Assembly (NCBI GenBank): GCA_902465325.1
Contig: CABQMV010000027.1
Span: 1-17,502 of the forward strand
Length of the DNA: 17,502 bases
Source of the DNA: an uncultured Oscillospiraceae bacterium
Lineage (GTDB): Bacteria > Bacillota > Clostridia > UBA1212 > SIG427
Direction of reading: 5' to 3'
Position 1 is the first letter of the stretch; each line of letters begins with the position of its first letter. The position numbers and the translations under genes are program-made. The notes under the pieces were generated by a model. That model was not told where the DNA came from. It ran no database searches and saw only the letters and a program-made list of their open reading frames with translations. Of this stretch, positions 1 to 7,285 are shown piece by piece.

Positions 1-1030
1 CTCCCAGTATAATGATTCCCAGGGTTTTCGGGGTCAGGAAGGTAGCTGCCGTAGCAGTAGCGCCTACAGAAATCCCCAGGAATATCGTAACAATATTCAT
101 CAGCTCATTCTGTACAGTCTTAGAAAGTCTCTCGCACACGCCGCTCTCTTTAATCAGATTTCCCAGCATCAGCATCCCCACCAGCGTCGCCGCATCTGGT
201 AAAATTAAAGCAATTAATATTGTTACAACAATCGGAAATATAATTTTTTCCTTTTTGCTGACCTGTCTGGCCTGCTGCATAACGACAGAGCGCTCTTTTT
301 TCGTAGTAAGGGCTTTCATAATAGGAGGCTGTATAACCGGTACCAGCGCCATATAGGAATAAGCGGCAATGGCAATAGCCGGTAGAAGCTCCGGAGCCAG
401 CTTACTCGCCGTAAAAATCGCCGTAGGTCCGTCCGCCCCTCCTATAATACCGATAGCCCCTGCTTCACTTTGCATAAAGCCTAAAAGTCTGGCCCCGGCA
501 TACGTAATAAAAATGCCTAGCTGTGCCGCCGCTCCTAAAAGCAGACTCTTCGGATTGACAATCAACGGGCCGAAATCCGTCATGGCGCCGATCCCAACAA
601 AAATCAGAGGAGGATAGATTCCAAAGTCAACCCCTTTATAAAGGTAATAGATCAAGCCTTCCTTCCAGCCGTTATCCTTTAATACCTCTAAAATAGCCAG
701 CTTCTGAGCAGATTCCGTCAAACTGTCCCATCCCCCGATCACCGAGGCTTTTAAAGCCTCCAGCTTATCCGGATCCAGCATTTCCGACAGTCCCTCTACC
801 GTATATTTACTGGTAAGATTGGCCAAAGGTAGATTGGCCAGCAGCATACCAAACGCAATAGGCAGGAGCAGCAAGGGCTCATATTTTTTAACAATGGCCA
901 AATAAATCAGTACACAGGCCAGAGCGATCATAATAACATTTCTCCAGCCCCCGTCAGTAAAGTTGCTGACAATATACCCAATACCGGAATCCTTTGCTAT
1001 GCTTACAATTGTATCAACAAAACTTCCCAT
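1..1030 (-). CDS. oadB: Na+-pumping decarboxylase beta subunit (OadB/GcdB/MmdB family), 3'-truncated by the window edge
   Basis: This is the polytopic membrane subunit that couples decarboxylation of a carboxybiotin carrier to Na+ export. It belongs to the oxaloacetate / glutaconyl-CoA / methylmalonyl-CoA decarboxylase family, and the substrate cannot be told without the alpha subunit. I read 343 codons from ATG 1030. The family's signature sodium-site loop IGGADGPT is seen at residues 196-203, with the Asp at 200. A second conserved segment, GISVGATATAATFL, lies near 319-332, and PVIQPP is at 231-236. Many hydrophobic helices are evident. Clostridial members are usually about 370-380 residues, so roughly 30 C-terminal residues lie beyond base 1. 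An AGGTG ribosome site sits just upstream of the ATG. The gene follows oadG by 17 nt and is almost certainly cotranscribed with it. Confidence 0.92.
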   Translation of the reverse strand, partial: MGSFVDTIVSIAKDSGIGYIVSNFTDGGWRNVIMIALACVLIYLAIVKKYEPLLLLPIAFGMLLANLPLANLTSKYTVEGLSEMLDPDKLEALKASVIGGWDSLTESAQKLAILEVLKDNGWKEGLIYYLYKGVDFGIYPPLIFVGIGAMTDFGPLIVNPKSLLLGAAAQLGIFITYAGARLLGFMQSEAGAIGIIGGADGPTAIFTASKLAPELLPAIAIAAYSYMALVPVIQPPIMKALTTKKERSVVMQQARQVSKKEKIIFPIVVTILIALILPDAATLVGMLMLGNLIKESGVCERLSKTVQNELMNIVTIFLGISVGATATAATFLTPKTLGIIILG

Positions 1031-1047
1031 GTCTCACCTGCTCCCCC

Positions 1048-1398
1048 TTATTCCGCTAAATTTTCCAGTCTTGACGTTTTACTCCAAGCGGAAGCACGGT
1101 CTCCTACTCGCCGGAACGACGCTACACGAAAACGGCCCTGGGAATTCTCACCCATATACGCGGTGACCGCAGCAGTAATAACCGCTATCAATTCCTGATC
1201 GCCGCCCTCAACGGTAACCTCCGGCTTTGCTGGGGCCTCTTCTTTGAGTACATCCGACGCCGCCTCTGTCCGATCCTCTCTGCTTTTTTTCTTCTTTCCT
1301 CCAAATATCAGAGGAAAAGCGTACAGCAGCAGTGTTATGATAATCATACAGATAAATACAATCGAAATACCTACTAAAACTACACTTGCGTCGCTCAT
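1048..1398 (-). CDS. oadG: Sodium pump decarboxylase gamma/delta-type subunit (OadG family)
   Basis: This small single-span membrane protein of 116 residues anchors and assembles the Na+-translocating decarboxylase complex. The sequence shows an N-terminal hydrophobic helix (about residues 6-32). A lysine/acid-rich linker (34-65) follows, then a short conserved-looking cytoplasmic end with the segment ELIAVITAAVTAYMG (69-83) and an FRVASFRRVG stretch, as in clostridial OadG-like proteins. The start at 1398 is fixed by a GGAGGTG site 4-5 nt upstream. It is the first gene of its transcription unit and is followed 17 nt later by oadB. No biotin-carrier gene lies between them, so carrier and carboxyltransferase subunits should be downstream (left of the window) or elsewhere. 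Confidence 0.85.
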   Translation of the reverse strand: MSDASVVLVGISIVFICMIIITLLLYAFPLIFGGKKKKSREDRTEAASDVLKEEAPAKPEVTVEGGDQELIAVITAAVTAYMGENSQGRFRVASFRRVGDRASAWSKTSRLENLAE

Positions 1399-1446
1399 AA
1401 AACACCTCCAATATGCCGCAACTCCCTATTGCAACATTAGTTACAA

Positions 1447-1475
1447 ATTATAGCATAACTGCTTTTTATCGTCAA
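1447..1475 (-). promoter_or_regulatory. Sigma-A promoter of oadG-oadB (extended -10)
   Basis: On the minus strand there is TTGACG (1470-1475), a 17-bp spacer, then TATAAT (1447-1452) preceded by TGC, an extended -10. It lies directly after the stop codon of the upstream glycosyltransferase gene, giving a leader of about 40 nt before oadG. This makes the decarboxylase genes a separate unit from the polysaccharide operon. Confidence 0.85.
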
Positions 1476-1487
1476 TCGTTAAAAGGG

Positions 1488-2516
1488 TTATTTTGCCAGC
1501 CAGTCCCTCAGCCTCCCCAGCATGGTTTCCCACTGGATAAGACCTCTCCACTTCTGTCTGCAAAACAGCCGGAAAGCGTATTTTTCTTTAAACGACCAGC
1601 CCTCTGTGTCAGGCCATCCCATATCTCGAACCTCCTCCAAAAAGGGATGTCCGTAAATTTCGTTTAAAAAATCTTCCGAAGGACGGCAGGGCCCCGGAGC
1701 CCGGCATAAGCCGCTTATATAGACCAGCAGACGGCGGCACACATTTTTATAAAAGGGCATCAGTTCCTCCGGTCTGATTCCCATCGTCAGCCCGAATTCC
1801 TTTACCGCCCCCTGCACCAGCAGCATATCCTTGTATCGATTGAAAGCCGAGGTATTGGTAACAGAAGAATTTCTCCATATATAGTTATAAAGGACATCGT
1901 GAATATACACAATCCGCCTGGCCTTGGCAAACCAGCGCAGGCTCTGAAGCAAATCCTCGCTCTGGCGGATATGCCAATACCGATCATAGCCGTCTATACA
2001 CTGCAAAGCCAGATTTCTGTGGATTGCCTTGACCCAGACAGAAGAAAAGGCTCCCTTCTCCAAAATTGCCCGGGCCAGTTCTTTTTTATTCTGCTCAAAT
2101 ACCGTACAGTCAGAAAAATATTGGGGAGAAACCCTCAGTACTCTGCCGTCCTTCATCTTTTGATAACCGAACAACACCATATCACAGCCGTACGCTTCAA
2201 TGGTTTCTTCGATTCTGTCCAGCAGCTGCGGATTCCAGGTGTCATCAGAATCCAAAAACAGCACATATTCGCCTTCCGCTTTGAGAATACCGTTTTGGCG
2301 GGTTCTTAACTGTCCCTGATTTTCCTGAGAAAAAAAGCGAATCCGCGGTTCCGCCTTGGCTACCTCCCGGCAAATTTCGGCACTGTTATCCGAGGACCCG
2401 TCATCAATCAAAAGAATTTCCCAGTTTTGATTTCCCTGTGCCTGCACAGAAGCAATACACGGTTTTAAAAGGTCTCCTGTGTTGTATACCGGAATTATAA
2501 TACTGTATTTTATCAT
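1488..2516 (-). CDS. Family 2 glycosyltransferase
   Basis: This inverting GT-A fold glycosyltransferase of 342 residues is expected to add a sugar from a nucleotide-sugar donor to a lipid-linked or envelope glycan at the cytoplasmic membrane face. The N-terminus has the standard family start SIIIPVYNTGDLL (5-17). It also shows the donor-binding DDGSSDNS (38-45) and the metal-binding DSDD (89-92, the DxD motif) after the typical EGEYVLFLDS strand. The C-terminal half (about 200-342) is rich in aromatic and basic residues and lacks a clear transmembrane span. It is the last gene of the operon, 4 nt after the flippase gene, with a GGGGTGA ribosome site. Donor and acceptor cannot be told from sequence. 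Confidence 0.9.
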   Translation of the reverse strand: MIKYSIIIPVYNTGDLLKPCIASVQAQGNQNWEILLIDDGSSDNSAEICREVAKAEPRIRFFSQENQGQLRTRQNGILKAEGEYVLFLDSDDTWNPQLLDRIEETIEAYGCDMVLFGYQKMKDGRVLRVSPQYFSDCTVFEQNKKELARAILEKGAFSSVWVKAIHRNLALQCIDGYDRYWHIRQSEDLLQSLRWFAKARRIVYIHDVLYNYIWRNSSVTNTSAFNRYKDMLLVQGAVKEFGLTMGIRPEELMPFYKNVCRRLLVYISGLCRAPGPCRPSEDFLNEIYGHPFLEEVRDMGWPDTEGWSFKEKYAFRLFCRQKWRGLIQWETMLGRLRDWLAK

Positions 2517-2520
2517 AAAT

Positions 2521-3999
2521 TCACCCCAGCCTGATCTTCAGCAGCTTGGTTCTCATCAGCAGCATACTGCCGGCATAAATAACTACGCATATAAAACCGT
2601 ACAGCAAAAATGCCGCTGCGTGACTTTCCACAAAGCCAAAACATTTTACCAGATAAACCGCGCTCACAGCTGCTGTGCCGCTTATAAGGCATTTCAGCAG
2701 CTCCTTCCCAAGCCATTTTATATTATTACGGGGAATTCCAAAGCGTCGGACAAAACGCACCAGGATCCCCGTCAGAGACAGGAGGCCGGCCAGCACAGTT
2801 CCCAGAGCAATACCGTACAGGCCTATCAACCGGGAAAGCAGGATACTGACAACAATGTTGAACAGGCTGGCTGTCACACTGTTTGTAAAGGTAACGCCGG
2901 TAAGGCCTTTAGCATAAAAGAAGCGGTATATAACATCCCTGAATACATTGATGGGTAAGCCGGTCACATAGATCAGCGTACAGCCAAAAACACGACCTGT
3001 CGTTTCAGCAGTAAACGCCCCGCGCTGATAGAGCAGCGCAATGCCTTCTTTTCCTGCAGAAAAAAAGCCGGCAGCAATCAGAAGCATAACACCTGTAAAA
3101 AAGGCGCCGTATTCAAAAAGCTTTTCCCTGCCCTCCTCCTTTTGAATCTCAGCCGCTATTTTAGGATAAATATATAAAATAATATTAGAGGTAAGCAAGG
3201 TAGAAACCAGACTCATAATATTATTGGAATAGGTCAGGGTAGAGATGCTGCCCGGTCCCAAAACAGAGGATACCAGAGAATCCGTAAGAAGCGATATCTG
3301 ATAAAGGCCTGCGCTGAATACGGTAGGCAGAAAGGTCTGGAATAAATCCCATAGGCCCGGCTCTTTCAATGCCAAGGAGGGCTTATAGAGAAACTGCTCT
3401 TTATAGGCAAATAGAAAATGGAGCACCCCATTGGCAGCGGTAGTAGCAAAAACATACAGCGCATACCTGTAAATTGTCAAATCCCGGTCAGCTACCACCA
3501 GTCCCATAAGAACCGCTCCCGTAATAAAAGTAAAAATTTTAGGGACATTGTATTTTTCTCTGCATTGGAACACCGCTACCGCCACACCGATAACGGTATG
3601 CATAAACTGACTGCCCAGCGCAATAAACATCAGGGAGGAAGCTGCGGCAACAAATTCACCGGAGCCAGAGGAAAAGAGAACAGAAATCGGACGTCTGCAC
3701 AGTACCAGAAGGCCTACAGCCGCCATTGAAAACAAATAAATCACCGTTATAAACGTATTCAGTAATTTCATGTTTTTTTTCTGTACAATGGCTGGTATCA
3801 GCACAGTGGAAATCCCCGTACTGATAAAGCTGAACAAAAAGGTAGCAAAGCTGTTGCAGAAATTATACGCATCCATACTGACAGAAGTGCCAAATACCTT
3901 TGCCGCCGCAGACATACGGACAAGAGCTACAAGCTGTGTAGCCAAACTCAAAAGCACCATAAAAAGAATCTGTTTATAAGCCTTTTTGTTTTCGCTCAT
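2521..3999 (-). CDS. MurJ/MviN-type lipid-linked glycan flippase (MOP superfamily)
   Basis: This is a 492-residue integral membrane protein with about 12-14 predicted helices, which should move a lipid-linked sugar precursor across the cytoplasmic membrane. MurJ-like marks include LVALVRMSAAAKVFGTS (23-39, with the conserved Arg 28 and FG(A/T)S), TGISTVLIPA (61-70) and LLTDSLVSSVLGPGSIS (237-253). The family signature LLYQRGAFT is at 322-330. Sited among sugar-transfer genes, it may serve a dedicated exopolysaccharide or cell-wall polymer rather than lipid II, so I do not assign the symbol murJ. The start has a GAGGAG ribosome site 8-9 nt upstream, and it overlaps the preceding stop codon by 4 nt (ATGA), which implies translational coupling. 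A run of eight A residues on the coding strand lies near codons 73-76. Confidence 0.88.
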   Translation of the reverse strand: MSENKKAYKQILFMVLLSLATQLVALVRMSAAAKVFGTSVSMDAYNFCNSFATFLFSFISTGISTVLIPAIVQKKNMKLLNTFITVIYLFSMAAVGLLVLCRRPISVLFSSGSGEFVAAASSLMFIALGSQFMHTVIGVAVAVFQCREKYNVPKIFTFITGAVLMGLVVADRDLTIYRYALYVFATTAANGVLHFLFAYKEQFLYKPSLALKEPGLWDLFQTFLPTVFSAGLYQISLLTDSLVSSVLGPGSISTLTYSNNIMSLVSTLLTSNIILYIYPKIAAEIQKEEGREKLFEYGAFFTGVMLLIAAGFFSAGKEGIALLYQRGAFTAETTGRVFGCTLIYVTGLPINVFRDVIYRFFYAKGLTGVTFTNSVTASLFNIVVSILLSRLIGLYGIALGTVLAGLLSLTGILVRFVRRFGIPRNNIKWLGKELLKCLISGTAAVSAVYLVKCFGFVESHAAAFLLYGFICVVIYAGSMLLMRTKLLKIRLG

Positions 4000-5021
4000 A
4001 AGACCAGCTCCTCAATAAGCTTCAGATGCTTGGCCGCCCGGGCTCTCAACTCAGTAAAATCTCCGGAAAACGTTATTGCGTCTGCGGCCTCTTTAAAATC
4101 CAGAGAATCTATCTCCTCAAGAGTGCAAAAGGCACAGTCCGGCCACAGGTCAGCAAGGACGTGTTTTGTCTTTTCGCTGTATACAATAGGATAAACCGGC
4201 TTTCCCATGGCCCAGCCCAGTATCGTACCGTGAAACCTGGCAGATATAATCAGCGCCGCGCCGCCTATGATTCGGAGCGCCTCCTCCAGATCGCCGCAAT
4301 AACAGTAAACCCGGTGTCTCCCCTGCATCATACCGCTTATTTTAAGGCAGGCTGCGGCATCTCCTTCCCCTGTACAGAATCCCATCAGAACCACCAGGTA
4401 TCCCCGTCCATACAGGAAATCACCTAAAGCCGCCATTTGTTTAAAATAGGCAGGACCCTTGTCCATCACAGAAATAACCGCATAGGAACCCTCTTTCCTA
4501 TAGGGAGTGTATTCCCCCGCAAAAAGCAGATCCGGTGCCCAATCGGTATTATTTAAATGTGGAAAAAGTTTATAAGAAAAGCTGTCCCGAAAACAGATTC
4601 CATCCATTCGACTGAAAAGCTCACCGTATTTCAATAAATACGCCCCATCCGTATACGGCCCAAAATTTGCTCCAATAACATACCGTTTTTTCGCAGCGGA
4701 AATCAGCCTGGAATAATTCCGGAACTTCTGCTCCCAGTTATTATTTTGTATAAAAATGCTTCCTCCGATATGAATTAGCCCGTCGCATCGTTTAGCCAGC
4801 CGTTCCCTAGCAGTCCAGCGGCTGTGCAGCCGATCCCTTAGCCGATCCGGGAATTTCATGGGATGCAATTTGAGATTAGAAAGAGCAGAAAGGCCTTTTC
4901 CGTATACGCCTTCTGTTACTGTATGAAACAGTGTCTGAGGATAGCGCCGGCAGATCAGTCTGATAAAAAGATCGTCTCCCAGATTATCCGCACAATAGGC
5001 GTGCAACATAATGTTTTTCAT
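3996..5021 (-). CDS. csaB: Polysaccharide pyruvyl transferase (CsaB-like)
   Basis: The family transfers a pyruvate ketal from phosphoenolpyruvate to a sugar of a cell-wall or exopolysaccharide; in Gram-positives the CsaB group makes the wall polymer that S-layer (SLH) proteins bind. The 341 residues show the family marks: NLGDD (13-17), IHIGGSIF (83-90), a GANFGPY segment (117-123) and the C-terminal ISARFHGT (259-266). The predicted fold is two Rossmann-like halves, with no signal peptide, so it is cytoplasmic. It sits 4 nt after the kinase-like gene and overlaps the flippase gene by 4 nt. CsaB itself is a best guess within the family: members that modify exopolysaccharides have the same motifs, and no SLH-domain gene is visible in this window. 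Confidence 0.85.
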   Translation of the reverse strand: MKNIMLHAYCADNLGDDLFIRLICRRYPQTLFHTVTEGVYGKGLSALSNLKLHPMKFPDRLRDRLHSRWTARERLAKRCDGLIHIGGSIFIQNNNWEQKFRNYSRLISAAKKRYVIGANFGPYTDGAYLLKYGELFSRMDGICFRDSFSYKLFPHLNNTDWAPDLLFAGEYTPYRKEGSYAVISVMDKGPAYFKQMAALGDFLYGRGYLVVLMGFCTGEGDAAACLKISGMMQGRHRVYCYCGDLEEALRIIGGAALIISARFHGTILGWAMGKPVYPIVYSEKTKHVLADLWPDCAFCTLEEIDSLDFKEAADAITFSGDFTELRARAAKHLKLIEELVL

Positions 5022-5025
5022 GGGC

Positions 5026-5706
5026 CTATTGCACCCTTTCCCGTATAATCCGTCGTACCTCTGCAGAGATTTCCTGAACAGGCCGCATTCCGTCAGATCC
5101 CATACAATCCAGTACTACAGCGCATTCAAACAGGCGCTCTGCCTCCAGATAGCAGGACCTTACATCTGACAGAAAGCTTCTATCTGCTTCATAGACGTCA
5201 GCCCGTTCTCCTATATAATCCCGATGTCCTTTTTTTGCCACATTCATTTCCGACTGGGCCGTGGGGACATCAAAAATAACGTATAAATCCGGCCTGGGGA
5301 TAGCCATTTGTACAAATTCCAGCTCCATGATCCACTCCATCAGCGCCTTCCGCTCTCCCGCAGAACACCGTGCACTCTGGTATACGGCATTGGAAAGAGA
5401 AGACCGATTCAAAAGAACATAGTCATAGGCAGAGAGATCTGTGCTGCGGAAAGCCGCCATTCTGTCCATGGCATACCAAAGGGACATGGATTTTACGTCT
5501 ACGGTACTGGCAGTCACACTGTCGTTTCCGGAAAGCATCCTGCCTATTTCCCTGCCAAAAAAACCGTCGTAAGCAGGAAAATCCATTTTGCCTACCCTGG
5601 CGCCCTCTTCGGTTAAGATGTGATAAAGCTGCTCAAATTGTACGCCTTTTCCGCTGCCGTCTATACCCTCAAAAGCAATTATCTTTGCCCTGTCTGTCCT
5701 GCTCAT
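5026..5706 (-). CDS. Divergent thymidylate-kinase-like P-loop kinase
   Basis: A 226-residue protein of the dTMP kinase fold. The P-loop reads FEGIDGSGKG (12-21); standard Tmk has Ser/Thr or Ala-Thr after the Lys. DFPAY (42-46) and YAMDR (78-82) match the substrate-binding regions. At the position of the catalytic DR(Y/H) motif the sequence is LLNRSSLSNAVYQ (98-110), so the usual Asp is Asn 100. A lid-like segment with Lys/Arg residues lies near 158-180. It is the first gene of the polysaccharide operon, 4 nt before the pyruvyl transferase gene. A housekeeping dTMP kinase would not need this setting, so it may be a paralogue with another substrate or reduced activity. The ATG has only a distant AAGGGGA site (about 12 nt); no better in-frame start exists upstream. 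Confidence 0.75.
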   Translation of the reverse strand: MSRTDRAKIIAFEGIDGSGKGVQFEQLYHILTEEGARVGKMDFPAYDGFFGREIGRMLSGNDSVTASTVDVKSMSLWYAMDRMAAFRSTDLSAYDYVLLNRSSLSNAVYQSARCSAGERKALMEWIMELEFVQMAIPRPDLYVIFDVPTAQSEMNVAKKGHRDYIGERADVYEADRSFLSDVRSCYLEAERLFECAVVLDCMGSDGMRPVQEISAEVRRIIRERVQ

Positions 5707-5744
5707 CGGTGTACAAAGTCCCCTTCTTATAGAATAGTAGTATT

Positions 5745-5773
5745 ACTATATCATTTTACTGTACATTTTTCAA
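5745..5773 (-). promoter_or_regulatory. Promoter of the polysaccharide operon, overlapping an inverted repeat
   Basis: Minus strand TTGAAA (5768-5773), 17-bp spacer, TATAGT (5745-5750) with an upstream TGA giving an extended -10. The -35 box lies inside the 3' end of the recombinase gene. A 6-bp inverted repeat, ATAGTA / TACTAT with a 4-bp centre (5734-5749), covers the -10 box and the expected start site and could be an operator. Confidence 0.7.
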
Positions 5774-7127
5774 CTGCCGCAGCAGCTGCAGCCCGAAGCA
5801 GTGAGTCTTCAACGGTTTCCGGCACTTCTTGCAGAAAGGCCTCTACCAGTGTCTTGGCATCTGCCTGGAAGCTCTGCTGCTCGGCCTGCAGTCGGTTCAA
5901 ACGCCTCTGCTCTATTTCGGCCAGCCGTTTATACTGCTCCAAGCTGATTACCCCTGACAGTCTGTCATTATATAAAAGCGCCAGCCGTTTTTCACATTCC
6001 TTTTCCAAAACCGCTGCTTCCTGTTCCGCTCCTCGGCACCCAAAGTCCTCCCAGTATGTAATTTTTTGGACTTCTCGCTGCAGTGCAGGCAAAAGCGTCT
6101 CTGTAATCTCCTTTTCTGCAACATAGCATCTGCGGCAGCAGTCAGCTCCTTTTTTCATGTAGACAGAGCATAGATACCCTTTGGCTTTAGAATACATTTT
6201 ACTTCCGCAATAGCCGCAGTACACCAGATTCTTGTAGGGAGAAAGCCTCCCCCGATTATTGGCATGGCCGTGCTCTCTTTTCTGCCGTTCATTCTGGACT
6301 GCCAGAAAAAGCTGCTCTGAAATTAAAGGTGTATGGGTTCCTCTGGTGACTACCCATTCCCTTTCCGGAAGGCGAGCTGTCTTTTTGGATTTGTAGCTGA
6401 GCTTATAGCTGACGCCCTGTACCGTTGTACCAATATATACCGGCGAACGCAGAATTCTCATGATGCTCTGAGCAGACCAGCGGCTTCTCGGAGGTGGAAC
6501 CTGTTCCTCGTTATAAAGTCTGGCAAGTTTTTCGTATCCCCAACCCTGTAAATAGAGATCATACAGCCGTTTTACATAAAACGCCTTGCCGGGATCTGGT
6601 TCCAGACCGCCGCCGGACTGGGTTTTCTTGTACCCGTAGGGTGCTGTTCCTATATACTGACCTGCTTGAATCTTATATTTTAGACTGGCCCGTATTTTTC
6701 TGGATATATCAGCAGCATATCGTTCATTGAACCAGGTATCGATGCCGGCCAGCTCTGTATTGGTTGCACTGTCATACCTTCCGTCCGCAGTAATAATACG
6801 AACGCCCACCTCCTCGGCAAATTCCAGAAAAAGCAGCGTCCTTCCGTTATTACGCCCCAGACGGGACAGGTCTTTCAGCAGCAGAATCTGTACCACGCCA
6901 TTGCGCATATCCTGTTCTAATCGAAATAGACCCGGCCGGTGAAATGTGGTACCGGAAATATTGTCATCCTCATAGACGGAAACTACCTGCCAGTCAGTAT
7001 GCCCATGGGCATACTGCTCTAAAAGCCGTCTCTGGGTTTCTATTGTCTCATAATTCTGTAGTTTTTCGTCTCTACTCTCTCTGACATATATGGCAACCGG
7101 TATTTTGTCACGCTTACCGTCCGCCAT
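5751..7127 (-). CDS. Large serine recombinase
   Basis: A site-specific recombinase of 458 residues that cuts and rejoins DNA through a 5'-phosphoserine bond. The resolvase catalytic domain (about 9-150) has the nucleophile Ser 18 in YVRESRDE, an ISGTTFHRPG segment (57-66) and KDLSRLGRN (85-93) with the conserved arginines. The Recombinase domain (about 158-290) includes GTAPYGYKK, followed by a zinc ribbon with cysteines 304, 307, 320 and 330/331. A Lys/Glu-rich coiled coil (about 370-430) and an alanine-rich tail end the protein. All domains look intact. The only in-frame start is ATG 7127, because a stop lies three codons upstream; this start is inside the end of a 35-residue ORF, suggesting coupled translation. 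No other phage or transposon genes are nearby, so it may be a remnant, a domesticated enzyme or a DNA-inversion enzyme. Confidence 0.92.
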   Translation of the reverse strand: MADGKRDKIPVAIYVRESRDEKLQNYETIETQRRLLEQYAHGHTDWQVVSVYEDDNISGTTFHRPGLFRLEQDMRNGVVQILLLKDLSRLGRNNGRTLLFLEFAEEVGVRIITADGRYDSATNTELAGIDTWFNERYAADISRKIRASLKYKIQAGQYIGTAPYGYKKTQSGGGLEPDPGKAFYVKRLYDLYLQGWGYEKLARLYNEEQVPPPRSRWSAQSIMRILRSPVYIGTTVQGVSYKLSYKSKKTARLPEREWVVTRGTHTPLISEQLFLAVQNERQKREHGHANNRGRLSPYKNLVYCGYCGSKMYSKAKGYLCSVYMKKGADCCRRCYVAEKEITETLLPALQREVQKITYWEDFGCRGAEQEAAVLEKECEKRLALLYNDRLSGVISLEQYKRLAEIEQRRLNRLQAEQQSFQADAKTLVEAFLQEVPETVEDSLLRAAAAAAVEKCTVK

Positions 7128-7221
7128 AATACTTTCTTAGCGCCTCTAAAAAAGCCCTTCGCACCTTGGGATCATTAAAATTTTTCAGCTGAACCTTTAT
7201 TTCCCTCTTTGCCTTTGCCAT
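7114..7221 (-). CDS. Small 35-residue protein overlapping the recombinase start
   Basis: ATG at 7221 opens a 35-codon frame ending in TAA at 7114-7116. It overlaps the recombinase ORF by 14 nt, in the arrangement of translationally coupled genes. The peptide starts MAKAKREIKVQLKNF and ends with a likely helix around FLEALRKYYGG. It is strongly basic, with no membrane span or cysteine, which would fit a small DNA- or protein-binding partner. A weak AGTAGGT ribosome site lies about 6 nt upstream. I do not recognise the family. The alternative is a non-conserved leader peptide whose translation only serves to open the recombinase start, which has no strong ribosome site of its own. Confidence 0.55.
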   Translation of the reverse strand: MAKAKREIKVQLKNFNDPKVRRAFLEALRKYYGGR

Positions 7222-7232
7222 ATATAACCTAC

Positions 7233-7261
7233 TTGTTTAATGATAAATTTGCGTATAAAAT
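7233..7261 (+). promoter_or_regulatory. Promoter of tmcAL
   Basis: Plus strand TTGTTT (7233-7238), 17-bp spacer, TAAAAT (7256-7261). Transcription would begin near 7268, giving a leader of under 20 nt that carries an AAAGGA site 11 nt before the ATG at 7286. The region between 7222 and 7285 is AT-rich and also has to hold the divergent promoter for the recombinase unit, for which I see no convincing boxes. Confidence 0.5.
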
Positions 7262-7285
7262 ATCTATGAAAGGAAATGTGGATTT

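Noticed and set aside
1899..2309. 136-codon plus-strand reading frame opposite the glycosyltransferase gene
   Set aside because: It lies entirely antisense to a gene with clear GT2 motifs and has no ribosome site or recognisable protein features.
2479..2958. 159-codon plus-strand reading frame opposite the flippase gene
   Set aside because: Gln/His/Cys-rich composition without domains, antisense to a strong membrane-protein gene.
3773..3780. Run of eight identical bases in the flippase gene, a possible slipped-strand phase-variation site
   Set aside because: Eight A residues encode two Lys codons and part of an Asn codon in a normal reading frame; too short and unrepeated to claim phase variation without population data.
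5620..6126. 168-codon plus-strand reading frame rich in Ser/Ala opposite the recombinase
   Set aside because: Its serine and alanine richness is the mirror of the recombinase coiled-coil and alanine tail; no independent support.
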